Below are positions 27,504 through 35,372 of a DNA stretch of 64,000 bases, piece after piece. Position numbers and translations under genes: made by a program. Each line of letters begins with the position of its first letter. Position 1 is the first letter of the stretch. The notes beneath the pieces were generated by a model that worked only from the letters and a program-made list of their open reading frames with translations, was not told where the DNA came from and searched no databases. The DNA comes from Acidobacteriaceae bacterium (GTDB taxonomy: Bacteria > Acidobacteriota > Terriglobia > Terriglobales > Acidobacteriaceae), in NCBI GenBank assembly GCA_003134815.1, contig PLCO01000059.1, positions 62,001 through 126,000 on the forward strand, given 5' to 3'.

Positions 27504-28724
27504 ATGAAGTCGCTGCTCACTCTCCTTTTCCCGCTGATTGTCGTCCAGGGCGCTCTGGCCGTGCAGCCGTCCTCTAATCCAGCCGACCAAACCGAGGCCG
27601 TCAACGGCAGCAACGCATTCGCCGTCGACCTCTACGGGCAGCTTTCAAAACAACCGGGCAATCTATTCTTCTCGCCGGAAAGCATCTCCACTGCATTTGG
27701 CATGGCATACGCCGGCGCGCGCGGCCAGACGGCAACACAGATGGAGCACGTCTTCCATTTCACGCTGCCGCCGGACCGGCTGCACCCGGCAATGGGTGCG
27801 TTGCTCGCCCGGATGAACGCTCCGCACAAAGGCTACGAGTTGCGCGTGGCCGACGCGCTCTGGGCGCAACAGGACGCGAGCTTTCAGGCAAGCTACCTCA
27901 AGCTGGTTCAATCCGACTACGGCGCGGGTTTTCACCGCGTTGACTTCAAGCTTTCGCCTGATACCGTGCGCGCAACCATCAACGCATGGGTTGAGAAGCA
28001 GACCAACGACAAGATCAAGGATTTGCTTAGCCCCGGCGTCCTGAATTCATCAACGCGCCTGGTGCTGACCAACGCCATCTACTTCAAGGGCAACTGGCGG
28101 GATCAGTTCGACAAGGAAGCCACGCAAAAAGAAGAGTTTCATCTCTCCGCAACACAGTGGATAATGTCGCCGATGATGCACCGGACCGACGGCTACCGCT
28201 ATTACGACGGCGGAACATTCCAGGCGCTCGAGCTGCCCTACGCTGGTGACGAGATCGCCATGGTAGTTCTGCTGCCGAAGGAAAGGGATGGGCTGCCGGC
28301 GCTCGAGCAGTCGTTCGCTTCAGGCGCGGCAGGCGATTGGATTCAGAAGCTGGATTTCGTAGACAAAGTGATTCTCACGCTGCCGCGCTTCACCATGACG
28401 CAGCAATTCGAACTGAGCAGTGCGCTCAGCGCGATGGGCATGCCTCAGGCCTTCAGCAGCGGAGCGGATTTCTCGGGCATGACGGGCAAGCCTGAGTTCA
28501 CGATCGGCGCTGCGATCCACAAGGCCTATATCGATGTGAACGAGCAAGGCACAGAAGCAGCGGCAGCCACAGCGATTGTGATGCGAGCCACGGCGGCGCG
28601 CCAGGAGTTCCCCGAGCCACCGCCGATCGTCTTTCGCGCCGATCATCCCTTCCTGTTCATCCTGCTCGACACGCGATCGGGAAGCATGCTCTTCCTTGGC
28701 CGCGTCGCCGATCCCACAAAATAA
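27504..28724 (+). CDS. Secreted serpin (serine protease inhibitor)
   Basis: A 406-residue serpin with a signal peptide (KSLLTLLFPLIVVQGALA). Family landmarks include NLFFSPESISTAFGMAYAGA, LVLTNAIYFKGNWRDQF, MMHRTDGYRYYDGGTFQALE and LPYAGDEIAMVVLLP. The reactive-centre hinge is NEQGTEAAAATA, and the end is FRADHPFLFILLDTRSGSML then FLGRV. The small-residue hinge (GTEAAAATA) is that of inhibitory serpins, which trap proteases by loop insertion. Counting from the hinge puts P1 near the ATA of MRATAA, suggesting elastase- or subtilisin-like targets; this is an inference. AGGAGG precedes the ATG. It may protect the cell against secreted proteases. Confidence 0.92.
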   Translation: MKSLLTLLFPLIVVQGALAVQPSSNPADQTEAVNGSNAFAVDLYGQLSKQPGNLFFSPESISTAFGMAYAGARGQTATQMEHVFHFTLPPDRLHPAMGALLARMNAPHKGYELRVADALWAQQDASFQASYLKLVQSDYGAGFHRVDFKLSPDTVRATINAWVEKQTNDKIKDLLSPGVLNSSTRLVLTNAIYFKGNWRDQFDKEATQKEEFHLSATQWIMSPMMHRTDGYRYYDGGTFQALELPYAGDEIAMVVLLPKERDGLPALEQSFASGAAGDWIQKLDFVDKVILTLPRFTMTQQFELSSALSAMGMPQAFSSGADFSGMTGKPEFTIGAAIHKAYIDVNEQGTEAAAATAIVMRATAARQEFPEPPPIVFRADHPFLFILLDTRSGSMLFLGRVADPTK

Positions 28725-28725
28725 A

Positions 28726-28752
28726 GAGCCACCGCCTCGCAGGCGATGGCTC
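28726..28752. terminator. Bidirectional hairpin between convergent serpin and serA genes
   Basis: GAGCCACCGCCT (28726-28737) and AGGCGATGGCTC (28741-28752) form a 12-bp stem with one mismatch around a CGC loop. It starts one base after the serpin stop codon and lies just beyond the end of the serA frame on the other strand. Confidence 0.6.
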
Positions 28753-28777
28753 CAGTGGATGTGCGAAATGCCGATGA

Positions 28778-30634
28778 TTATTTTCCGTCGGGCAGCTTGA
28801 CTAGGCGCGCTTCGAGCAGGGCTTCAATCACCTTGAGCGCTTCAAGCGCCGACTCCGCAACAGGCTCATCGACTTGAACGACAGCCAGCGCGTTAACCGG
28901 TTTGACCGGCTTGCCCGGAGCAGCTGCTCCGCGCTCGCGGCCCAACGCAAAGTTGGCAATGTTGACGCCCTGCTGGCCGAGGATGGTTCCGATTCGCCCG
29001 ATGACACCGGGCACGTCGAGATTCCGGCAGACAACCAGAGCGCCCTCGAGCGGAGCCTCAACGTCGATGCCGTCAAACGCGAGCAGGCGTGGCTGCTCAC
29101 CATGAATGACGGTGGCGCTGGCGCGGCTGTCGCCCTGCGCGGTGTGCAGCACCAGCGTCAGCACCGTTGCCGCGCCGCCGCGATGGCTCTCTTCCTTCTG
29201 CTCGTGCACGCGAATGCCGCGCTCAGCAGCGACCGCCGCCGCGTTAATGCGGTTCACGTTCTCAGAGCCTTGCAGCAGGCCTGCGATGGCCGCGTTGCGC
29301 ACTAGATCGGTTTTGGCCTCAGTCAGCGCACCGCCATAGACAATGTGAATGGCGTCAATTCCAGACTTGCCGCCGCCCTTGCCCGCCTGCGCTAAAAACG
29401 ATCCGAGACGGCCGGCGAGGTCTATATACGGCGCGAGTTGTACGTACTCTTCGCGGCTAAGAGACGGAACGTTGACTGCGTTCTGCACCACGCCCAGCTT
29501 GAGGTACTCGCACACCTGGTGCGCGATCTGGATGCCAACGGCTTCCTGCGCCTCGGCCGTGGAGCCGGCGATGTGCGGCGAGAGAATCACATTGTCGAGG
29601 CCGTGATACGGCGAATCCTTCGGCGGTTCCACGGTGAACACGTCGAGCGCGGCGCCTGCCACCTTGCCGCTCTTGAGCGCCGCAGCCAGATCCGCATCGC
29701 AAACCAGTTCGCCGCGCGCGCAGTTCACGATGCGCACGCCCTTCTTCATGGTGGCGATTGTTTTGGCGTTGATAATGCCATGCGTCTGCGGCGTCAGGCC
29801 CACATGCAGCGTTAGGTAGTCGGATTTGGCGAAGAGTTCCTCGATGGGAACAAGAGCGATTTCGTTCTCGCGAGCGAATGAGGCAGAGACAAACGGGTCG
29901 GTGCCCACGATCTCCATGCCGAACCCGCGCGCGCGCTTCGCCACCTCAAGGCCGACGCGGCCCAGGCCCAGAATGCCCAGCGTTTTGGCGCGCAGCTCGG
30001 TGCCCTGCAGATTCTTCTTATCCCACTTGCCGGCGTGCATGGTGGCATTGGCCGCGGGAACTTTGCGCGCCAGCGCGATCATTAGGCCGATAGTTAGTTC
30101 AGCTACCGCAACGGCGTTGGCGCCGGGCGTATTCATCACCACGATGCCGCGGCGCGTGGCGGCTTCGGCGTCAATGTTGTCCACGCCCACACCGGCGCGG
30201 CCAATCACGCGCAGTTTGGGCGCGTGCTCCAGCAGTGCGTCGTCCACCTGCACCGCGCTGCGCACCACGAGCGCGTCGGCCTCGGCAAGAGCCGCAGGCA
30301 ATCCCTCAGGCAACTGGTCGTGCGTTCTGATCTCCCATCCCGGCTCGCCCGCAAAAACGGCCAGTGTGGCCGGAGAAACTTTTTCCGCCAGTACGATCTT
30401 CATGGCTGCTCCCTTGCTCTTGTCTTCGGTTCTGTATTCGTCAAAGCGAATGCCCTGCTGTTCGCAGAGCAAATCGAACATGCGCACCACCGCCGCGTGC
30501 GGCTTGCCCTCGCCGCGCTCGTATTTGGTCAGCGAGTTGGGATGAACCCCAAGCCGCTCCGCCATTTCGTATTGATAGAGATCGAGCTGCTTGCGCGCAA
30601 TCAGCAGCTTTTCTCCAAAGGTCAGTTCAGGCAT
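28778..30634 (-). CDS. serA: XRE-type HTH domain fused in frame to D-3-phosphoglycerate dehydrogenase
   Basis: A 618-residue open frame with two parts. Residues 1-77 form an XRE/Cro-like DNA-binding domain (FGEKLLIARKQLDLYQYEMA, ERLGVHPNSLTKYERGEGKP). At residue 78 begins a complete SerA: NAD motif GILGLGRVGLEVAKRA, catalytic Arg in NCARGELV, Glu in DVFTVEPPKD, His in LSPHIAGSTAEA, then an intermediate domain and a C-terminal ACT domain (NLDVPGVIGRIGTILGQQGV). SerA oxidises 3-phosphoglycerate, the first step of serine synthesis. GGGAG lies before the SerA Met at 30403, so SerA may also be made separately. Upstream codons to 30757 are repeat sequence. It follows a class V aminotransferase. Confidence 0.9.
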   Translation of the reverse strand: MPELTFGEKLLIARKQLDLYQYEMAERLGVHPNSLTKYERGEGKPHAAVVRMFDLLCEQQGIRFDEYRTEDKSKGAAMKIVLAEKVSPATLAVFAGEPGWEIRTHDQLPEGLPAALAEADALVVRSAVQVDDALLEHAPKLRVIGRAGVGVDNIDAEAATRRGIVVMNTPGANAVAVAELTIGLMIALARKVPAANATMHAGKWDKKNLQGTELRAKTLGILGLGRVGLEVAKRARGFGMEIVGTDPFVSASFARENEIALVPIEELFAKSDYLTLHVGLTPQTHGIINAKTIATMKKGVRIVNCARGELVCDADLAAALKSGKVAGAALDVFTVEPPKDSPYHGLDNVILSPHIAGSTAEAQEAVGIQIAHQVCEYLKLGVVQNAVNVPSLSREEYVQLAPYIDLAGRLGSFLAQAGKGGGKSGIDAIHIVYGGALTEAKTDLVRNAAIAGLLQGSENVNRINAAAVAAERGIRVHEQKEESHRGGAATVLTLVLHTAQGDSRASATVIHGEQPRLLAFDGIDVEAPLEGALVVCRNLDVPGVIGRIGTILGQQGVNIANFALGRERGAAAPGKPVKPVNALAVVQVDEPVAESALEALKVIEALLEARLVKLPDGK

Positions 30635-30639
30635 AAATG

Positions 30640-30795
30640 CAGTTCTCAGTTCACAGTTCACAGTTCTCAGATTTCCAGTGTTCAGCAAATTGGCGTCATC
30701 GGCTGAAGGAGCCCGATCGATGATTCGTCTAAGAAATGAAGAACTCCGATCTTCCACGAGCCAACTGACAACTGATCACTGACCACTGACCACTG
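30640..30795. repeat. Short repeats between the aminotransferase and HTH-SerA genes
   Basis: CAGTTCTCAGTTCACAG-like units occupy 30640-30670 just before the HTH-SerA start. ACTGATCACTGACCACTGAC-like units occupy 30762-30795 and run through the stop codon of the aminotransferase gene, supplying its last codons. They belong to the same repeat style as 3972-3999 and 7514-7541. Confidence 0.55.
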
Positions 30796-31957
30796 TCTTT
30801 GCGTAAACTTCCTGCGCCGCGGCCACGGCCTGGCCAAACTTTACAGGCAGCCCAAGGTTGTCCTTGGCAATGTGCTCCATTGCGCCGAGCAGCGCGACGG
30901 TGTCGAGATAGTCAAAGAAGCCGAGGTGCGCCACGCGAAAGATTTTTCCCTGCATCTCGCCTTGCCCGTTTGCCGCGATCAGCGCAAATTTCGACTTGAG
31001 CGCCTTGACCACAACGCCCGAATCCATGCCTTCAGGCACCGCAACAGCCGTGGCCGCAGCCGCCGGAGCGGTGGGTGCATAGAGCGTGAAGCCGAGCGCC
31101 ACTAGGCCTGCGCGCGTTGCCGCAGCATTCAGCTGCGCATTGTCGATGAGCGCGATGCGACCTTTCTCGAGATCGCCTCCCGCCTGCCCGGCAATGTAGT
31201 CGAGCGCCGCGCCGAGAGCCGCAACCAGCGCTACGGCCGGCGTATACGCACTCTCGCCCTTCACGGCGTTTTTGCGCTCCTTGCGCAGGTCAAAATAGTA
31301 GCGCGGGTTCTTGGTCGTCTCCATGGCCGCCCAGGCGCGATCACTGACGCTGAGATACGCCAGGCCGGGAGGAATCATAACGGCCTTCTGCGAACCGCCG
31401 ATCAGCACGTCGATGCCCCAGCCATCGACGTCGAAATGCGTGGTCCCGAGCCCGGTGATTCCGTCGACGACAAGCAGCGCATTTGGCGCAACTTGATCGC
31501 GCAATTTTGCAATCGCTTCCACATCATGGCGCACAGCCGTCGAGGTCTCGGTCGCTTGCAGGTAAATCACTTTGTGTTCCGGCTTGATCGCGGCGCGGAC
31601 GTCTGCCAGGTCAAAAGTCTGTCCGTAGGGTGCGGTGAGCACGTCGGGCACGCAGCCAAAAGCTTTCGCCAGCCCAGTCCAGCGCTCACCAAATTTGCCC
31701 GCGGTGAGCACCAGAACTTTGTCGCCGGGCGACGTCAGGTTCGAAACTGAAGCTTCCATTGCCCCGGTGCCGGAGCAGGAAAGCAGCAACACATCATTCT
31801 TCGTGCCCACAAAAACTTTGAGCTGCGCGAGCACCTTCTGAAATAAGGCTCGAAACTCCGCCGTGCGGTGGTGCATGTCGGCCGCGGCCATGGCGAATTG
31901 AGCCGCGGGAAGAAGAGGCGTCGGACCGGGCGTATAAAGGCGAGTTTTGCGAAACAT
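30776..31957 (-). CDS. Class V aminotransferase (alanine-glyoxylate / serine or phosphoserine type)
   Basis: A 393-residue PLP enzyme of fold type I, class V. YTPGPTPLLPAAQFAMA at the N-terminus, LLLSCSGTGAMEASVSNL, LLVVDGITGLGTTHFDVDGW with the cofactor Asp, and GGSQKAVMIPPGLAYLSVS with the Schiff-base lysine are typical of alanine-glyoxylate/serine-pyruvate aminotransferases. Because it directly precedes serA in the same direction, it probably supplies the phosphoserine transaminase step, as class V enzymes do in some phyla that lack classical SerC. That assignment is an inference. Its last codons are formed by the intergenic repeat, so the C-terminus may differ from relatives. Confidence 0.85.
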   Translation of the reverse strand: MFRKTRLYTPGPTPLLPAAQFAMAAADMHHRTAEFRALFQKVLAQLKVFVGTKNDVLLLSCSGTGAMEASVSNLTSPGDKVLVLTAGKFGERWTGLAKAFGCVPDVLTAPYGQTFDLADVRAAIKPEHKVIYLQATETSTAVRHDVEAIAKLRDQVAPNALLVVDGITGLGTTHFDVDGWGIDVLIGGSQKAVMIPPGLAYLSVSDRAWAAMETTKNPRYYFDLRKERKNAVKGESAYTPAVALVAALGAALDYIAGQAGGDLEKGRIALIDNAQLNAAATRAGLVALGFTLYAPTAPAAAATAVAVPEGMDSGVVVKALKSKFALIAANGQGEMQGKIFRVAHLGFFDYLDTVALLGAMEHIAKDNLGLPVKFGQAVAAAQEVYAKTVVSGQ

Positions 31958-32009
31958 GATCTTTTCCCTCGTTTTGGACTGGCCGAAGAATCGAGCCAGC
32001 TACGACAAT

Positions 32010-32039
32010 CACATAATACACAATTTTGTGGTTTATGTG
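32010..32039 (-). promoter_or_regulatory. Operator-like palindrome upstream of the aminotransferase-serA operon
   Basis: CACATAATACACAA (32010-32023) and TTGTGGTTTATGTG (32026-32039) are inverted repeats matching at 12 of 14 positions, separated by two bases. The palindrome lies about 55 bases upstream of the aminotransferase ATG and covers TATTAT (minus strand), which could be its -10 element. It is a good candidate site for the XRE domain fused to SerA; binding is not shown. Confidence 0.5.
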
Positions 32040-32228
32040 GTTGATTAGTGTGGAAAAATCTGATGAGGACCCTAGATTTGGGCAAAACAGTGCCTTTTGG
32101 CCCTCAACGTCCGCAAAATCGATACAATTCTTGTTTGGCGGGCTCTTTTTGGGGGCCCCTTCTTGCCGCGTAGCACGCGGCGAAGGTTTGAAAAAGGAAG
32201 TCAGGAGCGAAGGACGGGAGCGAAGGAA

Positions 32229-32711
32229 ATGACCGATGCAGGCGAACTAGAAGCCCTTGTAAGTCAACAGATTGTGATCGCTATGAAGGCGCACGACGCC
32301 GAGCGCACCGGCACGCTGCGGCTGATAAAGAATGCGCTGAAAAACAAGGCGATCGAGAAGCGCGAGGCGCTGACGCAGGCCGAAAGCGAACAGGCACTGG
32401 CCACGATGATCAAGCAGCGGCGCGACTCGATTGAGCAGTTTGCCAAGGGCAACCGGCCCGACCTGGTGGCCAAGGAGCAGTCCGAGATTGTGGTCATCGA
32501 GGAGTTCCTTCCCAAAGCGCTGGACGAAGCCGGCTTGGCGAAGCTGGTGGCCGAGGCGCTCGGCGAGTTGGCCGAAACGCTGGGCCACAAGCCGACGGTG
32601 AAGGAAATGGGCGCGGCGATGAAGGCCGTTCAGGCCAAGCTGCAGGCGGCGGGACTGCGAGCCGATGGCCGGCTGGTGAGCGACCTCGTAAAGAAGGAGT
32701 TGGCCGGATAG
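32229..32711 (+). CDS. yqeY: GatB/YqeY domain protein
   Basis: A 160-residue protein of the YqeY family, related to the tail domain of the GatB subunit of tRNA-dependent amidotransferase. LEALVSQQIVIAMKAHDAER, TLRLIKNALKNKAIEKRE and LAKLVAEALGELAETLG are typical, and the end MKAVQAKLQAAGLRADGRLV then SDLVKKEL is the conserved C-terminal helix pair. The family probably binds tRNA, but its exact role is unknown. The ATG before TDAGELEALV is chosen, with AAGGA close upstream; the frame also runs upstream without family character. It is a single gene, divergent from the serine operon. Confidence 0.9.
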   Translation: MTDAGELEALVSQQIVIAMKAHDAERTGTLRLIKNALKNKAIEKREALTQAESEQALATMIKQRRDSIEQFAKGNRPDLVAKEQSEIVVIEEFLPKALDEAGLAKLVAEALGELAETLGHKPTVKEMGAAMKAVQAKLQAAGLRADGRLVSDLVKKELAG

Positions 32712-32730
32712 ACGGCCGTTTGCGGCGTTA

Positions 32731-32757
32731 ATAACAAAGATTGACAAATTCTGTTAT
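32731..32757 (+). promoter_or_regulatory. Promoter/operator of the ParDE-like pair
   Basis: ATAACA (32731-32736) and TGTTAT (32752-32757) are perfect inverted arms. Between them is TTGACA, a consensus -35 hexamer, so a repressor bound to the arms would block the promoter. No strong -10 was fixed. The same arms (ATAACA/TGTTAT) flank the promoter of the toxin operon at 59063-59078. Confidence 0.45.
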
Positions 32758-32789
32758 CGGTCCCACGATCAATTCAGGAGACTTTCCCA

Positions 32790-33056
32790 ATGAACGTTTC
32801 GCTAACCCCTGAGTTGGACAGATTTGTCGCCGGCAAGGTTGAGTCTGGCCGCTACACGTCGGCCAGCGAGGTCGTCCGCGAGGCCCTGCGATTGCTGGAG
32901 GAACACGACCGCGCGCGAATTGCGCAGATTGCCGCATTCAATCGGGAACTTGAGGTAAGGCTTGCATCGCTCGACCGGGGAATCCACGTCGAACCGCAAG
33001 CGGTCTGGGAGGATCTTGAGCGGAGATCACGCAAGCGGAGAAGCTCGCAAGGATGA
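32790..33056 (+). CDS. ParD-like ribbon-helix-helix antitoxin
   Basis: An 88-residue antitoxin. MNVSLTPELDRFVAGKVESG, then RYTSASEVVREALRLLEEHD, is the ParD/CopG-type ribbon-helix-helix signature, in which the first strand and the RYTSASEVVREALR helices bind DNA as a dimer. The C-terminal half (IHVEPQAVWEDLERRSRKRR) would wrap the toxin. CAGGAG precedes the ATG. Its stop overlaps the toxin's start by four bases (ATGA), so the pair is translationally coupled. It probably represses its own promoter through the inverted repeat at 32731-32757. Confidence 0.88.
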   Translation: MNVSLTPELDRFVAGKVESGRYTSASEVVREALRLLEEHDRARIAQIAAFNRELEVRLASLDRGIHVEPQAVWEDLERRSRKRRSSQG

Positions 33057-33358
33057 GCAAGTATGTCGTCAGCGCGGAGGCTAAAACAGACCTCGCCGAG
33101 ATTTGGGAGTATATCGCTCAGGACAATCTCGATGCCGCGGACCGCTTGATTGCGCGCCTGCGCGAAGCCTGTGAAATGCTTGCGCGTGCTCCCAGAATCG
33201 GTCACAAACGCGAAGACCTGACTGCCGCTCCTGTCCTCTTTTTGCCGGTGGGCGCGTATCTGGTTGTTTATCGCGCACAAACGAACTTCGTTGAAATCGT
33301 TGCCGTTACCCAAGGCGCACGGGATATTCCGTCGTTCCTGCAACGGCGCTCCCATTGA
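33053..33358 (+). CDS. ParE-like toxin (RelE/ParE fold)
   Basis: A 101-residue toxin. MSKYVVSAEAKTDLAEIWEY, then IAQDNLDAADRLIARLREAC, LARAPRIGHKREDL and YLVVYRAQTNFVEIVAVTQG match the ParE family. The last part (RAQTNFVEIVAVTQGARDIP) holds the beta hairpin that ends with the conserved Arg-bearing tail. ParE toxins inhibit DNA gyrase, whereas RelE relatives cut mRNA; the sequence sides with ParE. The start overlaps the antitoxin stop by four bases. This is the second complete type II toxin-antitoxin pair in the window. Confidence 0.88.
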   Translation: MSKYVVSAEAKTDLAEIWEYIAQDNLDAADRLIARLREACEMLARAPRIGHKREDLTAAPVLFLPVGAYLVVYRAQTNFVEIVAVTQGARDIPSFLQRRSH

Positions 33359-33530
33359 CGAGCCGAAACCGCAGCGATTCTCTGGGAACTATTCTCTCCA
33401 CCGACGAAACTAATCCCCCCAATCGGGGTCCATCAGGTTAGCCCTCCCCCCGGGGCTGCCGGAACTCCATTTGCTCTGAAGAAATCGGAGGCCGGCATTG
33501 GCTCAGGCCCGGAGCAGATTGAGAGGGACG

Positions 33531-35309
33531 ATGAAACCCCGAACGAATTTGCGTGTTTCGTCCTTAGCGCGGCTTTCTCCCAAACAGAATCAAACGCCTC
33601 GCCCAGCGATTTCCCACAAGTTTTCTTCGCAGCAAACCACGCGCGCGGCCTATTGGTTCGTCGGCGCGGCGCTTGCGGTGTTCGCGCTGGCTTTCGCGGC
33701 GAATGCAAATGGGCAGCAGCCGCAATATCAGCCGCAGTACGCACCTCAGCAGCCTTATACAGATCAGGCGCCGAATGGCGCGCAGGCACCGCAGTACGCA
33801 CAGCCAGATGAGAGCCAGCAGGCAGTTCCGCCTCAGGCCCTGAGTGCTGAGGATCTCGAACAGTTGCTCGCGCCGATCGCGCTCTATCCTGACGCGCTGC
33901 TGGCGCAGATTCTTGCCGCGTCAACTTATCCCGCGCAGGTGGCTGTGGCCGACCAGTGGGTGCAGCAGATGCGCGCGGCTGGCTATAGCTCACCTGACCA
34001 GATTGCCGCCGGCGCAAGCGCGCAGACCAACTGGGACCCGAGCATCAAGGCGCTCACGGCGTTCCCTGACGTGCTGGACATGTTGAACCACGACCTCGAG
34101 TGGACATCGAACCTTGGCAATGCCTACTACAACCAGCCGCAGGACGTGATGCAGACGGTGCAAGTGCTGCGCGATCGCGCCGAGCAGGCCGGAAATCTCG
34201 AGAGCACTCCGCAGGAAGAAGTGAATAACGACCAGGGCAACATTGAGCTTGAACCCACGAACCCGCAGTTTGTTTACGTGCCCACATACAATCCCTGGGA
34301 TGTTTATGGGGAACCGATCGAGCCGTATCCAGGCTTCGCGTTCGTCGGCGCGCTGGGCGACTTTTACGGCGGCGTTCCCATTCGCTATGGACTCTGCTTT
34401 GGATTGGCAGCCTTCGACCGCATGCCGTTCGGCTGGCTTTCGTGGGGATTCGATTGGAGGGACCACGGGTTGATGTTCAACCACTCCGGCTACTACACGC
34501 ACAGCCGCCAGGTCGCCGATTGGGGCCTGTCGCGCGGCGGACCTCGCGCCTACTCTAACCGCGGCGGAAACGGCGGCATGCGCGACGGCCAGAACCGGTC
34601 GGACGGACAGTACAGATCCAATGATCAGCGGCCTGGCTATAACCAGGGCGGCGCCGATCAACGCGGCGGATTGTCGAATAACCGCGGCCCCGCTCAATCC
34701 TATATTCGGCCCGCGCAGGGATTCCCAGAGCCGGGACGACTCGACTACTCCAACCGCGGTTCACAGCAGCCAGGCAATGGCTACACGCGCCCCGCAATGC
34801 CCGGGCAGCAGATGTATAACCGCACCCCGCAGCAGAATTACGGCTATCGTCCCCAGACCTACCCGAGTCAGACCTACCCGAATCGTCCACAGATGTACAC
34901 GAATCCGGGCTATTCCAGCAGGCCCCAGAACAATGGAAACCAGACCTATAGCAACCCTGGCTACAGGTATAGCTACACCAGGCCCGCGACAAATCCATAC
35001 TCCGGAAGCGGCTATTCCCGTAACAGTTATTCCGCGCCGCAGCCGTATGCCACTCGCCCCGGCTTCGCGTACACCAATCCGTCCCAGTCGTATCGCGCTC
35101 CGCAGACGAACAACTCTCGCGGATTCCAACCCTCTGGCGGCGGGCAGTCTAGATCCTTCGGTAGCGGGCGTGCGCCGAGCTACTCCTACCAGGCGCCGAG
35201 GAGCTTCGGAGGCGGTGGTGGCGGGCGTCCGAATTTCGGCGGCGGTGGCGGCGGGCGTCCGAGTTTCGGAGGCGGAGGCGGAGGCGGTGGCGGCGGCGGG
35301 CGCCGCTGA
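33531..35309 (+). CDS. DUF3300 domain protein with long low-complexity tail
   Basis: A 592-residue exported protein. The N-terminus has a basic stretch then AAYWFVGAALAVFALAFAAN, a late signal anchor. Residues about 105-330 match DUF3300: LLAPIALYPDALLAQILAAS, YPAQVAVADQWVQQMRAAGY and NPQFVYVPTYNPWDVYGEP. The remaining 260 residues are rich in Gly, Asn, Arg, Tyr, Pro and Gln, ending in Gly/Arg-rich GGGGG blocks. The role is unknown. ATG at 33531 is chosen over an upstream TTG because GAGAGGGA directly precedes it. The 35373-35529 palindromic element follows. Confidence 0.85.
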   Translation: MKPRTNLRVSSLARLSPKQNQTPRPAISHKFSSQQTTRAAYWFVGAALAVFALAFAANANGQQPQYQPQYAPQQPYTDQAPNGAQAPQYAQPDESQQAVPPQALSAEDLEQLLAPIALYPDALLAQILAASTYPAQVAVADQWVQQMRAAGYSSPDQIAAGASAQTNWDPSIKALTAFPDVLDMLNHDLEWTSNLGNAYYNQPQDVMQTVQVLRDRAEQAGNLESTPQEEVNNDQGNIELEPTNPQFVYVPTYNPWDVYGEPIEPYPGFAFVGALGDFYGGVPIRYGLCFGLAAFDRMPFGWLSWGFDWRDHGLMFNHSGYYTHSRQVADWGLSRGGPRAYSNRGGNGGMRDGQNRSDGQYRSNDQRPGYNQGGADQRGGLSNNRGPAQSYIRPAQGFPEPGRLDYSNRGSQQPGNGYTRPAMPGQQMYNRTPQQNYGYRPQTYPSQTYPNRPQMYTNPGYSSRPQNNGNQTYSNPGYRYSYTRPATNPYSGSGYSRNSYSAPQPYATRPGFAYTNPSQSYRAPQTNNSRGFQPSGGGQSRSFGSGRAPSYSYQAPRSFGGGGGGRPNFGGGGGGRPSFGGGGGGGGGGGRR

Positions 35310-35372
35310 GTCCTGCAGACGCTTCATCTGGAGCGCCGTGATTCGGAGCAATTCTGCTCCTGAGCCCCGGTC

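Noticed and set aside
26724-27590. Minus-strand frame with DLNVAGLNVADLN-like repeats resembling pentapeptide repeats
   Set aside because: The repeats are just the translation of the 15-base tandem array at 27351-27402, and the frame crosses the antisense of the DinB-like gene.
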